A stretch of DNA of 64,000 nucleotides from Chloroflexota bacterium (GTDB lineage Bacteria > Chloroflexota > Dehalococcoidia > Lucifugimonadales > Lucifugimonadaceae): contig JACZRO010000001.1 of NCBI GenBank assembly GCA_022574675.1, positions 1-64,000 on the forward strand, in the 5' to 3' direction. The notes below the pieces were generated by a model, which was not told the origin of the DNA, searched no databases, and saw only the letters and a program-made list of their open reading frames with translations. Positions 8,752-17,954 of the stretch are shown here, piece after piece (positions within the stretch are counted from its first letter, which is position 1; the number at the start of each line of letters is the position of its first letter). A program made the position numbers and the translations under genes.

Positions 8752-9900
8752 TTACTGCCCTCCCCCGATGCTCGAAGCGCTACCCGAGGTCAGTGGCAGG
8801 AACGGCAACACGCTGCTCGCCACCTCACCGGTCACGACAAATTTCGTGGTCCCCGGCAGTATGTCCTCCATCGCTTCGAGGTATAACCTCTGGCGTGTCA
8901 CTTCCTTGGAATTCAGGTAACCCTCCAGCAAGTTTTTGAAACCTTCCGCCTCACCCTGTGCCAGCGCTATGCGGCCCTGTTTGAAACCCTCTGCGGCCTC
9001 GGTAATGCGTGCCGCCTCACCACGGGCCCTCGGCAGCTGGTCCGCCTGGTACGCCTCAGCCAGGTTGATTAACTGCTGTTTCTCCTCCTGCGCCCTGACC
9101 ACGTCTTCAAACGCGTCGCGCACCTCTTCGGGCGGGTTCACGTTCTGTAGCAGGACGGAGATCACGCTGATGCCGGTATCGTAGAAGTTGAGCAGGTTCT
9201 GCATCTGGAGGCGCGTGTCCTCCTGAATCTGCTCACGGCCTTCGGTTAGCGCATCGTCAATGGTGCGTGCGCCAACAACCTGGCGTAACGCCGTTTCGGC
9301 GATGTCGCGCAACGTTCTGCCGTCTGGCCTTCCGGCGATAATATTGCGGTCCAGGTCGCCCGGGTCGTCAACGCGGAATAGATAGGCGCCGATATCGGTA
9401 ATCCGGTACTGGATCACCGCCCCGACATCCACGATGTTTTCGTCGCCCGTGATCATCTGGGCCTCGACGGGAATCTGGATGCTTGCGGCTCCGCCGTCGC
9501 CGCTCCGGAAACCGAGCTCAAGCGTCCGTGTCTGCGTCACCTGGATCACGTCGCGCTGGCCTATCGGAGCCGGCCACCACCAGTTCAGGCCCGACCCGGC
9601 GGTGCTGTCGAACCTCCCGAACAGGCGCAACGCCGCCTGCTCGTCAGGGTCAACGGTGAAGATGCCGGACGCCAGCCAGATGACTGCTGCGACGATCATG
9701 CCGATCAATACGATCAGGCTGATGCCGCCGCCGCCGAGAAATCTCATCGGTGGCAGGCTGTTTCTTATGCGCCCGATAAGGTCTTCGAGCGACACCTGCT
9801 CACGGCCGGCCCTGCCGCCGTCGTTTCCGCCGCCGTTATCCGGAGGGCGGTACATCTCGTCCCGCCCGGTCCGAGGTATGGGATCGCTGCCAGCGGCCAT
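8752..9900 (-). CDS. hflK: HflK, SPFH/prohibitin-family regulator of FtsH
   Basis: Partner of HflC, 382 residues. A Gly/Arg-rich cytoplasmic N-terminus (about residues 1-55) leads into one transmembrane helix (about 60-80), then the SPFH domain, then a coiled-coil region. The segment VNPPEEVRDAFEDV is highly typical of HflK. I placed the start at 9900, where AGGAG lies five bases upstream of the ATG; the longer reading frame adds 37 low-complexity basic residues without support. It is the first gene of an hflKC operon with a one-base junction. The complex is expected to wrap FtsH in the membrane and restrict access of substrates. Confidence 0.92.
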   Translation of the reverse strand: MAAGSDPIPRTGRDEMYRPPDNGGGNDGGRAGREQVSLEDLIGRIRNSLPPMRFLGGGGISLIVLIGMIVAAVIWLASGIFTVDPDEQAALRLFGRFDSTAGSGLNWWWPAPIGQRDVIQVTQTRTLELGFRSGDGGAASIQIPVEAQMITGDENIVDVGAVIQYRITDIGAYLFRVDDPGDLDRNIIAGRPDGRTLRDIAETALRQVVGARTIDDALTEGREQIQEDTRLQMQNLLNFYDTGISVISVLLQNVNPPEEVRDAFEDVVRAQEEKQQLINLAEAYQADQLPRARGEAARITEAAEGFKQGRIALAQGEAEGFKNLLEGYLNSKEVTRQRLYLEAMEDILPGTTKFVVTGEVASSVLPFLPLTSGSASSIGGGQ

Positions 9901-10150
9901 TGCTACTCCTGCCGGCGGCGTTCGATGATGTCGCCGCCTGGCGGTGGCACGATGGCCCCGCCTTGATTCCAGCCCGGTGACGCCCTGCGCGGCACGGGTT
10001 CCGCGCAGCACCGGGAGTCGTGAGTTTTACGGACCCGGCGAACGCTTTTGCGGCGCTTCGTCAGGCCATCCGGAAGTATACCCGAGACACGCGTGCCTGC
10101 CCGTTCGCTCTCCAGATCCCTCATCCTGGACCCGCACGCTCGCGCCGGGC

Positions 10151-11497
10151 TTATCCACCGGATTGCGCGCCGTGGGCAGAGCGTTCCCGGTCAAGGCGTT
10201 GAACAAACTTCTCGTAACTGTCTACTCCCTGTATCGCCTTTACGAGTTCTCCCGCGTTTTCGACGTATGTCCGGAATTCCTGTATCTGCGCTCCAATGGG
10301 GCTTACGGAGGCCGGGTCGTCGCCGTAAGAGCCGGTAAACGCGAAGTAGGCCTGATTGATCTTCCTGATGAAGATCCCATGGTCCTGGAGTTCGACCCGT
10401 CTTCGCTCCATGTATGCCTCTGCGCCGTCGATGTCCGCCTCTGCGAGCAGATCATCCGTGTGGAGACGCGTTTCGCGCATGAACGCCCGGTAGTTGAAAC
10501 CGCCGGGATCACCGTCGCCGGCGTTCGGCGTCATCTCCGGAATGAACGGCTCCGGGGGAGGCAGCGTCTCGCCCGTCACGCGCTCATATGCCGCGCGCCC
10601 CACCTCCTCACCGAACATATTCGCCAGCGTCTCGTTGAGCGTTGTCAAATCGTCTCCGTCCCAGTACGCCCGGCCGAGGGGCCTGAAGATGAGATACGCG
10701 TGGAGCCACTCGTGGGCCGCCACGTCCAGGGTGGAAAGCAGGTCACGGTCGTCAGGGATGACGGTCGGGAAGGTCGCGACGCCGCCCGTACCGAGCACGA
10801 TCCCGGACAGATCAGAACCCTCGTGAATCGTTTCCTCGATCGTCTCGCGTTCCGCCAGTGTGATGCCGGGATCGATCAAGATCGACTCGATACGGCTAAT
10901 CCGGTCACGGGGTGACGTGATCAACACGCGTGGAGTTGAGTCCAGCCGGAAGTCGACGGGCGGCCAGGTGAGCGGCCCGAGCTCGCCGATGTCCAGCTCC
11001 TTGAGGATCGCGTCGATGGCGGATTCCAGGAGCTCCTCGACATCGTTGCGCAATTCCCGCCGCTCCGACTCGAGATCGTCCACACGCTCCAAGAGCGTGA
11101 CGAGCTCATCATCGTCCTGTTCGGCCGCCGAGGCGCCATCGAGATCGTCGCGCGCCACCTCGATTTCCTCGTTCAGCATCAGGTAACGGGCGAGGGCTTC
11201 ACGTTTTTCCTGCGTGGAAGAGCCGACGCCGGGAAGTAACTCCCGGACGCGATGGACCCACTTGTCCAGGAAGTTAGCGACCTCCCAGCCCACGAGGCCG
11301 TATTCGTACCCGCGGGCGGCGTACTCGGCAGGGCTGAGTACGCGCGTTGACCGCGGAATGGCAAGCAACATAACGACCAGGACAATTACAAGGAAACCCT
11401 TCCAGAAGCGCCGTTTTCTCAAGGCCCGATAGGAAATCCGCCACGGCCAGGTCACGACCCGCAGCAGGATGAGCAGGAGTCGAATCACCCGGATCAT
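10151..11497 (-). CDS. Uncharacterised membrane-anchored zincin-like protein
   Basis: Protein of 448 residues that I cannot assign to a named family. A basic N-terminus precedes a transmembrane helix at about residues 34-48. A charged coiled-coil stretch (about 108-165, dominated by Glu, Asp, Arg and Leu) follows. The HExxH motif HEWLH is at 262-266, and 23 residues later NETLANMFGEE (288-298) offers a Glu in the position expected for the third zinc ligand of gluzincins. These features point to a membrane-bound metallopeptidase with its catalytic domain outside or in a distal region, but activity is an inference. It is transcribed divergently from another zincin-like gene with about 180 bases between them. 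Confidence 0.65.
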   Translation of the reverse strand: MIRVIRLLLILLRVVTWPWRISYRALRKRRFWKGFLVIVLVVMLLAIPRSTRVLSPAEYAARGYEYGLVGWEVANFLDKWVHRVRELLPGVGSSTQEKREALARYLMLNEEIEVARDDLDGASAAEQDDDELVTLLERVDDLESERRELRNDVEELLESAIDAILKELDIGELGPLTWPPVDFRLDSTPRVLITSPRDRISRIESILIDPGITLAERETIEETIHEGSDLSGIVLGTGGVATFPTVIPDDRDLLSTLDVAAHEWLHAYLIFRPLGRAYWDGDDLTTLNETLANMFGEEVGRAAYERVTGETLPPPEPFIPEMTPNAGDGDPGGFNYRAFMRETRLHTDDLLAEADIDGAEAYMERRRVELQDHGIFIRKINQAYFAFTGSYGDDPASVSPIGAQIQEFRTYVENAGELVKAIQGVDSYEKFVQRLDRERSAHGAQSGG

Positions 11498-11679
11498 GGG
11501 GCCGAAAAGGTGGCCGCGGTTGTGTCTCGTGAGGGTTGCCAGCGGTATGGTCCCCGGGTAGTTAACCGGTGAGAAGGGCGAGGGATGGCCGACGGGCGCA
11601 GCCTTCTGTTACCGGTATATACGTTCGACAGCCGCCCGGGAGGCCCGGCCATGCGGCCGGCACGTATAACCTCATGCAG

Positions 11680-14019
11680 ATGAGCTTGAATTCCGTTGCC
11701 GCCCGACTGCTTGTACCCGCCGCTATCGTAGCCATCGCAGCGGTGGCTTGCAGTTCATCGAGTCCTTCGAACGACCCGGTGAACTCCGCGGTAGAAGCGA
11801 CGACAAGTGGCCCGGCAAACTCCACAGCGGAACCGACGACGAGTGGACCGGCGAACTCCACGGCGGAACCGACGACGAGTGGCCCGGCGGCGGCCAGGGA
11901 GCAGGCTGATGCACCGCTGATCTCGGAGCCGGAATGGGTACGCGGCAGGTTGCAAACCATCCAGGGCGTCTGGGGCTTCACTCCCGACGGCATCGACTGG
12001 CAAAACTCGTACGACCTCCGGCAGATGCGGGGCCAGCCTGCGTGGTTCGGTAGCACCGGGTCCAACGGCTGGGCCGGCGCCGGCCAGGCGATACCGCACT
12101 CCGTGATGCACGAGCTCGGGCATTCGTACTGGGGCCGGTTCCCGGTGGACGGCCGGCCGGACCTCGCTCCCGGGCCGCCCGGACAAGAGGAGGGGGACAT
12201 CCAGAGGATCGTCGAGGCGTACCGGGGTGATCTGCTCACCTTCATGCGACAACCGCCCGACCGGTTCGAGCCTCTGCGGGACCGTTTTCGCAACCTGCCA
12301 AATCTGGATCGCGGCGACCTGCCGGACCTGGCGCACTTCGGCGAAGCGGAAATCGTCTACTTCACGGGCGGGGACATCGACCTGGTCCCGCCTATCCTCC
12401 GGAAGTACTACTCGTCTTACCTGACCTCTGACGGTGTGGCCGGCGACCTGCCGGACTGGGCGGCGGCGCTCGCCTGGTGGTTCGGTCTGGACGACGAGCA
12501 ACGGGACGACGCCGGTCAGGTGTTCGGGTTGCAGCACTTTCCACTGGATCCGTACGAGAACGTGGCCGGGGCGGAGGACGCCGAGCTGAGCGCCGCTATC
12601 TCTTCCCTTCTTGAGGGTGAGGAGAGACAACGGCTGGTCGACTTCGCAGACCAGTTCGACGAGATCAAGACGCAGCGCAGCGCGTTGACCGACGCGACCG
12701 GTACGGACCGCGGGTTCAACTTCTGGGCGCGCTACCTGCGCGACATGTTCGAACTGCACTCCGAATATCCCGACGTGCTTGCCGGCGGGTCAGGAGCCCG
12801 GGGCCGAGAGCTCGGCGCCACGCTCGACGCGTATCGTGATCTAGACCCGCTTCCGCCCAACGAGCAAGCGGCACGATACCGGGCGCTCTCCGGCGAGTCC
12901 GGCGCCCGAGACTCCGCCACAGTTCGGGATTTCAGGGATTTCGCGCCGCTTTTGAAGGCACGCACGCTGCTGGAACTGTTCCCGGCGGGAAGCGAGGCGG
13001 GTACAGAAAGCGTCGAGGCGGCCGCCAGCGCCTACGCCGATGAGTTGCGAGCGCTCGTCGCCATTGCCGACGCGGCCCTCGATAACGGCTCGACGGACCC
13101 TGTGGCGGCGGCGGCGGCGCTGGCCGATCAACTGTCGGAATTTTCGGACGACGAGCTGGCCGGGCGTATCGACACGATCTTCGACACGATGAGGGAGTCG
13201 GAGCCGGAGATCGCCCGGGAAGTGATTGCGGAGATCCCGGACCTGCTTTTGCTGCGGTTGCTGGACGTGCGGCCGTCTGCGGCGCGAGCCGTGGAGATCC
13301 CCCCGGAACGTCTGCTGAACGCCGCCGGCGTCACTCCCGGAGCCTCTCCGAACGCACTGGTGAAAGGAATCGCACTCCTGTCCGAGAACAGCTCGGGCAA
13401 TTTCGCCATCGACAAACCGTTCGATGAAGCGATGTACGCGCTGCTGGACGGTATCGCCGGGACCGACCCGGACCTCGTTCTCCGCGTCTTCGCCGAAACG
13501 GACCTCAGGCCGTTGCCCTGGGTGGCGGGCCACGGCGAACAGGCGGTGACCGTTCTCGGAGCTGACCCGATCCGTTCCGCTGTCACGCTGGGCAGCTATG
13601 ACGGGCCAGAGCCGACTGCGGAACGGATCGTCCGGCGGCTGGCGTATGCAGATGCTGAGACAGCGGCCACGTTGCTGCTCGCCTTCCTCGAGGTCGGGCG
13701 GGCCGACGTATTGACCGGTACGCTCAATTCGATCGCGTACGACGCGTACTGGGACGGTCTCGGCGCCGGGCCGGCAGGCAGGCTGGAGTCGGCGGCGGCG
13801 CTGCTGCTCGCTCTGCGCGACAGGCTCGGCGAGGGCCAAACAGCGGGACTGGTTGGCGGCGGCGTGCCGGACTACCTTGCTGCTGTCGCGGCCGGCGAAC
13901 TGGAGCCAGAGTACCGATCGCGACACCTGGACACCCTGCGGGAGCTGGCCCGCGCGGCATCGAGCATCGAAGACGAGCGGTTCTTCGAGTCACTGTCCGT
14001 CGTCGTCCGGGACGCTTAA
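11680..14019 (+). CDS. Large lipoprotein with an HExxH motif
   Basis: Secreted lipoprotein of about 779 residues with no family that I recognise. A hydrophobic leader ends in a lipobox AVAC with Cys24 as the acylation site. The mature protein begins with three imperfect 12-residue repeats rich in Thr, Ser, Pro and Ala (about residues 34-70), a likely flexible spacer. HELGH at 144-148 is a zincin motif. The rest of the protein is long, acidic and mostly alpha-helical in appearance, with many Ala/Glu/Leu runs. Two adjacent ATGs (11674, 11680) could start it; neither has a Shine-Dalgarno sequence, while TATAAC lies just upstream. A cell-surface peptidase is possible, but the motif is the only evidence. 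Confidence 0.65.
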   Translation: MSLNSVAARLLVPAAIVAIAAVACSSSSPSNDPVNSAVEATTSGPANSTAEPTTSGPANSTAEPTTSGPAAAREQADAPLISEPEWVRGRLQTIQGVWGFTPDGIDWQNSYDLRQMRGQPAWFGSTGSNGWAGAGQAIPHSVMHELGHSYWGRFPVDGRPDLAPGPPGQEEGDIQRIVEAYRGDLLTFMRQPPDRFEPLRDRFRNLPNLDRGDLPDLAHFGEAEIVYFTGGDIDLVPPILRKYYSSYLTSDGVAGDLPDWAAALAWWFGLDDEQRDDAGQVFGLQHFPLDPYENVAGAEDAELSAAISSLLEGEERQRLVDFADQFDEIKTQRSALTDATGTDRGFNFWARYLRDMFELHSEYPDVLAGGSGARGRELGATLDAYRDLDPLPPNEQAARYRALSGESGARDSATVRDFRDFAPLLKARTLLELFPAGSEAGTESVEAAASAYADELRALVAIADAALDNGSTDPVAAAAALADQLSEFSDDELAGRIDTIFDTMRESEPEIAREVIAEIPDLLLLRLLDVRPSAARAVEIPPERLLNAAGVTPGASPNALVKGIALLSENSSGNFAIDKPFDEAMYALLDGIAGTDPDLVLRVFAETDLRPLPWVAGHGEQAVTVLGADPIRSAVTLGSYDGPEPTAERIVRRLAYADAETAATLLLAFLEVGRADVLTGTLNSIAYDAYWDGLGAGPAGRLESAAALLLALRDRLGEGQTAGLVGGGVPDYLAAVAAGELEPEYRSRHLDTLRELARAASSIEDERFFESLSVVVRDA
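11782..11889 (+). repeat. 36-base tandem repeat coding for a TSGPANSTAEPT unit
   Basis: Three in-frame copies of a 36-base unit at 11782-11817, 11818-11853 and 11854-11889 with a few substitutions. The second and third copies are nearly identical, which suggests slippage or recent expansion. They encode the linker just after the lipidated cysteine. Confidence 0.8.
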
Positions 14020-14105
14020 GAGGCGCCCCGGTACTTCGTCGGGCGCAAGGCTTTCCGACCTACCGGCTGGCTACGTTCAACGTTCCCGGAAGTTACGTTC
14101 GCCGG

Positions 14106-14114
14106 TGCTATACT
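14106..14114 (+). promoter_or_regulatory. Extended -10 promoter upstream of the EF-G-like gene
   Basis: TGC followed by TATACT forms an extended -10 element about 90 bases before the ATG at 14204. No convincing -35 hexamer is visible, which is common for extended -10 promoters. The implied leader is roughly 80 bases long. Confidence 0.45.
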
Positions 14115-14203
14115 CGCCGCCAAGTTCAAATACCCCCGTTTTGCCGGTAAATCAACCCTCGACCGGCACGCTTACATGGATCTGATCATGCCTGGAGGGA
14201 CCT

Positions 14204-16213
14204 ATGACGGGATTCACCACTGAACAGATCAGGAACGTCGTGTTCCTGGGCCATTCCGGTTCCGGTAAGACCTCGCTCGCGGATTCGATGTTTTACAAAT
14301 CCGGCGAGACGAACCGGCTGGGAAGCGTGATCGGTGGCACCAGTTCCTCGGACTTCGAGCCCGAAGAGCAACGCCGTCAGTCCAGTGTCATGACCGCTAT
14401 CCTCCCCTGCCCGTGGAAAGACACCAAGATCAATGTGCTGGACGCGCCGGGCTACGCCGACTTCGCGGGCGAAATGCTTTCCGCACTGCGCGTGGCGGAC
14501 GCGGCGATCCTGGTAATCGCCGCCCCGTCCGGCATCGAGGTCGGCGCCGCGCAGGCGTGGGTGCGATTGGAAGAAAAAGCCCTGCCGCGAATCCTGGTCG
14601 TGAACAAGCTCGACCGCGAGAGCACTGATTTCAACCAGGTCGTCGAGGACCTTGCAGAGACATGGGGCCGCAAATGCGTCCCGATCAATGTGCCGAACGG
14701 CGTCGAGTCGTCTTTCACAGGGGTCGGTTCGCTAATAAGCGACTCGACCCTCCAGGAGGGCGATGGCGCCGACCTGTTCGAACGTCTCGTGGAGGCGGTG
14801 GCGGAGACCGACGACGCGCTGGCCGAGAAGTATCTGGAGGGTGAGGCGCTGACTGCGGACGAGTTGATCTCGGGACTGCGCAGGGGCGTGGCCGCCGGAG
14901 AGATCGTGCCGATCGTGGCGCTGGCGGCGACCGAGGAGATCGGCGTGACCGACCTGATGGACATCATCGTAGATTTGCTTCCCTCGCCGGACGTCACGGC
15001 GAAACGGGAGGATGCGCCGGAGATCCCCGAAGGCGCCGAAGCGAATCTCGTCTTCAAGACCAGCGCAGACCCCTTCGTCGGCAAGCTGTCCTACTTCCGC
15101 GTATACGGAACGCCGTTCAACGGGAACTCCGAGCACTGGAACGCCAACCTGGAAGAGTCAGAGCGCGTGGGCCAGGTGTCCGCCCCCAGGGGCAAGGAAC
15201 AGGAGAATACGGACGAGGTCGTATTAGGCGACATCGGCGTGATCTCGAGGCTCAATGTGACACGCACCGGCGACACGCTTACGAACCGCGATAACCCGGT
15301 AACGCTCGAGGGCATCGACATGCCGGAGCCGTTTTACGGGCTCGCGGTGACACCGAAAACCCAGGCCGATCTGGACAAGATGTCGGACGCCCTGGCCAGG
15401 CTCGGGGAAGAGGACCCGAGTCTGCGCATCGCTCGCGACCCTGATACCGCGGAGACGATCATACGCGGCCTCGGAGACGTACACGTCGAGATCGGTGTCG
15501 AACGCGTTATGCGTAAATTCGGCGTCGGGCTTGAGACGTCGTTGCCGAGGATCGCGTATATGGAGACGATCGGCTCCACGACGCGGGTGGAATATCGTCA
15601 CAAGAAGCAGTCCGGCGGCCACGGCCAGTACGGACACGTGGTTATCGAGCTGAGTCCGCTGGCGCGGGGCGAAGGGTTCAACTTCGAGAGCAAGGTGGTG
15701 GGCGGGAACGTCCCGAGGGAGTACATCCTGTCGGTCCAGAAGGGTGTGGTGAAGTCGATGGAGGAGGGTCCGGTGGCGGGCTTCCCCGTCGTGGACATCG
15801 GGGTCAAGCTGGTGGACGGCAGCAGCCACTCCGTGGATTCTTCCGGGATGGCGTTTGAAATCGCCGGCGGGTTCGCACTCCGGCAGGGCATTCCGCAGGC
15901 CCGGCCGGTCTTGCTCGAGCCCATCATGCATCTCAGGATCATGACGCCGGACGAGCTGACCGGAGACATCATCAGTGACCTGAACACGAAACGCGCACAG
16001 ATCCTGGGCATGAACCCGGCCGCGCCCGGATACACCGTCATCGAGTCCGACGTGCCTCTCGCGATGGTGCAGCGCTACGCCACGGATCTCCGGGCGATGA
16101 CGCAGGGGCGGGCTTCGTTTGATTCCAAGTTCACGCGGTACGGCGAAGTTCCGCAGCAGGAGATGGACCGGGTGGTCCAGCAGTACAAGAAAGAAGAGGC
16201 CGCGGCGACCTGA
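14204..16213 (+). CDS. EF-G-like translational GTPase (EF-G2 type)
   Basis: Paralogue of elongation factor G, 669 residues, distinct from the canonical fusA at 53827. GTPase motifs are G1 GHSGSGKTS near residues 16-24, G3 DAPGYADF near 85-92 and G4 NKLD near 139-142. The G3 histidine of canonical translational GTPases (DTPGHVDF) is a tyrosine here, as in EF-G2-like proteins. Domains II to V follow, with HKKQSGGHGQYGHV in domain IV. Lower size and divergent switch regions suggest a specialised role, perhaps in ribosome recycling, stress or an unknown translation step, rather than bulk elongation. GGAGGG lies five bases before the ATG. It appears to be a single-gene transcript. Confidence 0.88.
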   Translation: MTGFTTEQIRNVVFLGHSGSGKTSLADSMFYKSGETNRLGSVIGGTSSSDFEPEEQRRQSSVMTAILPCPWKDTKINVLDAPGYADFAGEMLSALRVADAAILVIAAPSGIEVGAAQAWVRLEEKALPRILVVNKLDRESTDFNQVVEDLAETWGRKCVPINVPNGVESSFTGVGSLISDSTLQEGDGADLFERLVEAVAETDDALAEKYLEGEALTADELISGLRRGVAAGEIVPIVALAATEEIGVTDLMDIIVDLLPSPDVTAKREDAPEIPEGAEANLVFKTSADPFVGKLSYFRVYGTPFNGNSEHWNANLEESERVGQVSAPRGKEQENTDEVVLGDIGVISRLNVTRTGDTLTNRDNPVTLEGIDMPEPFYGLAVTPKTQADLDKMSDALARLGEEDPSLRIARDPDTAETIIRGLGDVHVEIGVERVMRKFGVGLETSLPRIAYMETIGSTTRVEYRHKKQSGGHGQYGHVVIELSPLARGEGFNFESKVVGGNVPREYILSVQKGVVKSMEEGPVAGFPVVDIGVKLVDGSSHSVDSSGMAFEIAGGFALRQGIPQARPVLLEPIMHLRIMTPDELTGDIISDLNTKRAQILGMNPAAPGYTVIESDVPLAMVQRYATDLRAMTQGRASFDSKFTRYGEVPQQEMDRVVQQYKKEEAAAT

Positions 16214-16272
16214 TTTCTCTCCTGCGGCCTGCTCGGGGAACGATTGTTCGCGATGTCTACGCGTTTGGGCGG

Positions 16273-16291
16273 CCCTTCGAGAGCCTCAGGG
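16273..16291. repeat. Short interspersed palindrome, copy 2
   Basis: Second copy of the CCCTTCGAGRGCCTCAGGG core, identical in its 19-base centre to the copy at 4937-4955. It lies 60 bases after the end of the EF-G-like gene, between convergent genes. Confidence 0.6.
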
Positions 16292-16334
16292 CGCGCCGTT
16301 TCCTGATCCTTCCGTCGTTAAGGAACGGGCGGGT

Positions 16335-16432
16335 GGGGCAAGCTCCGCCCCTACGTGTTGCCGCGATGAACGATCTGTGTTTGCTGCGGACCGGCCTATC
16401 TTTACACCGCAGGGGCGGGCCCTGGTCCGCCC
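16335..16432. repeat. Two GC-rich palindromes in an intergenic block
   Basis: GGGGC and GCCCC arms flank an AGCT-containing centre at 16335-16351. GGGCGG and CCGCCC flank an 8-base loop at 16413-16432. Both resemble repetitive extragenic palindromes rather than coding sequence. The 250-base gap between the EF-G-like gene and the M20 peptidase gene seems to contain only these and the copy-2 palindrome. Confidence 0.45.
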
Positions 16433-16464
16433 GTTAGTCCTTCCCCGGTAGGACGCCTGCTGCG

Positions 16465-17820
16465 TTACGGCCGTTTTTCCTGCGAGCCGTTGTAGCGCCG
16501 GATGACCGTCTGGATGGCCCGGGCGCCGAACTCCAGCGAGTCGACGGGGATCCGCTCGTTTCCGGCGTGGAACATGGCCGTGAAGTCGATTTCCCGCGGC
16601 AGGTTCATGGGCAGGAAGCCGTAGGTCTGGATGCCGAGGCGCGAGAAGAACCGGGCGTCCGTGGTCCCCGGGATGAGAGCCGGCACCGCGACGGAGCCCG
16701 GGTCGGCCTCTTCGATAACCGATGCCAGCGTCCCGAACAGCCCCATGTCGGGGTCTGCCGGCCCCGGGTCGTAATGCCGGACCTCGATCTCCGGGGCGAC
16801 CGGCCCGTCGCAGAGATCGCCGAGCACGGACCGGAGTTCGCGCACCAGGTCTTCAGGGGTGAAGCCCGGCAGGATCCGGCCGTCCAGTTGAAGGCTCACC
16901 TCTCCGGGCGTGACGTTGGGCCGGCTCCCACCGGCAACAACGGTCGGGGCGACGGTGTTGTGGAGCATGGCGTCGAACACGGCCCCACGCTCGCCGATCC
17001 GCCCGAGCGTCCAGTCCGTCAGGCGGCGACGTAACAGCATCCTGACGAGCAGGCTGTTCGGGAAGGGAAGCGCCCGGGCGAGCGCCGATAACGACTCCCT
17101 TGCCACGGGGGTGATATGGACGGGCAGTCGCGCCGCCTCGATCCGCCGGACCGCCTCGGCCATGTGCGCCATCGCCCCGCCGCGCCGCGCCAAAGAGCCG
17201 TGCCCCGATGGTCCGCGGAACGTGAGTATCAACAAACACGACTGCTTCTCGGCGACCATCACCGGGTAGACGCGCGACCCGGAGACCTGCGTGGCAAACC
17301 CGCCGACCTCGCCGATGGCGTACCGGACCCCCTCGAACTCCCCCGGATGTTGTTCGACCAGGAACCGGGACCCGGCGTCACCCCCGGCCTCTTCGTCGGA
17401 TACGGCTGCAAAGATCACATCGCCGGGCGGGGTCTCGCCCGCCGCCTTCATGCGCAACAGGGCTGAGGCCATCATCGCCAGCCCGCCCTTCATGTCGACG
17501 GCGCCGCGGCCCCAGACCAACCCGTCGGCGATCTCGCCCGAGAAAGGCGGGCGATCCCAAACCTGGCCATCGGTCGGAACGACGTCGACGTGGCCGTACA
17601 GGAGTAGCGGGGCGGCGCCGCCGCCGGGCAGGCGCGCCAGCAAGTTCGGGCGTTCCGGGTCGCGTGCGAGGAGTTTCGTGTCAAACCCGCTCCCGGCGAA
17701 AAGCCGTTCGAGGTACTCGATACAGGCGCGCTCGTTGCCCGGCGGGTTCGTGGTATCGAACCTGATCAATCGCTGTGCGATATCCAGCGGATCCGGCGGT
17801 GCGGGCGGCGTGTCAGACAT
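16465..17820 (-). CDS. M20 family metallopeptidase (ArgE/DapE/CPG2 group)
   Basis: Zinc-dependent amidohydrolase/peptidase of 451 residues. The M20 motifs are complete: GHVDVVP near residues 76-82 (His metal ligand and Asp), GRGAVDMKGG near 109-118 (bridging Asp), and SDEEAGG near 145-151 (general-base Glu and metal Glu). The dimerisation domain lies in the middle, and a C-terminal segment GTTDARFF precedes the last His ligand region (MFHAGNERI). Substrates of the family are N-acyl amino acids or dipeptides; the specific one is unknown. There is no signal peptide. It is divergent from the cytochrome c gene and converges on the EF-G-like gene across a palindrome-rich gap. Confidence 0.9.
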   Translation of the reverse strand: MSDTPPAPPDPLDIAQRLIRFDTTNPPGNERACIEYLERLFAGSGFDTKLLARDPERPNLLARLPGGGAAPLLLYGHVDVVPTDGQVWDRPPFSGEIADGLVWGRGAVDMKGGLAMMASALLRMKAAGETPPGDVIFAAVSDEEAGGDAGSRFLVEQHPGEFEGVRYAIGEVGGFATQVSGSRVYPVMVAEKQSCLLILTFRGPSGHGSLARRGGAMAHMAEAVRRIEAARLPVHITPVARESLSALARALPFPNSLLVRMLLRRRLTDWTLGRIGERGAVFDAMLHNTVAPTVVAGGSRPNVTPGEVSLQLDGRILPGFTPEDLVRELRSVLGDLCDGPVAPEIEVRHYDPGPADPDMGLFGTLASVIEEADPGSVAVPALIPGTTDARFFSRLGIQTYGFLPMNLPREIDFTAMFHAGNERIPVDSLEFGARAIQTVIRRYNGSQEKRP

Positions 17821-17954
17821 GAGTATCGGCCCACCATAGCGGATGCCCGTTAATCGCCGGTAACTGGGAGACAGCGCGATGATCGTCGTCCTGACGGTCA
17901 GGTCCGGCGTGGCGCCCGGCCCGGTGGAATCCGCCCATCAATTCAGGAGCACAC

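Noticed and set aside
12841-13926. Minus-strand frame of 361 codons inside the large lipoprotein gene
   Set aside because: No domain, biased Arg-rich composition, and fully opposite a protein with a signal peptide and lipobox.
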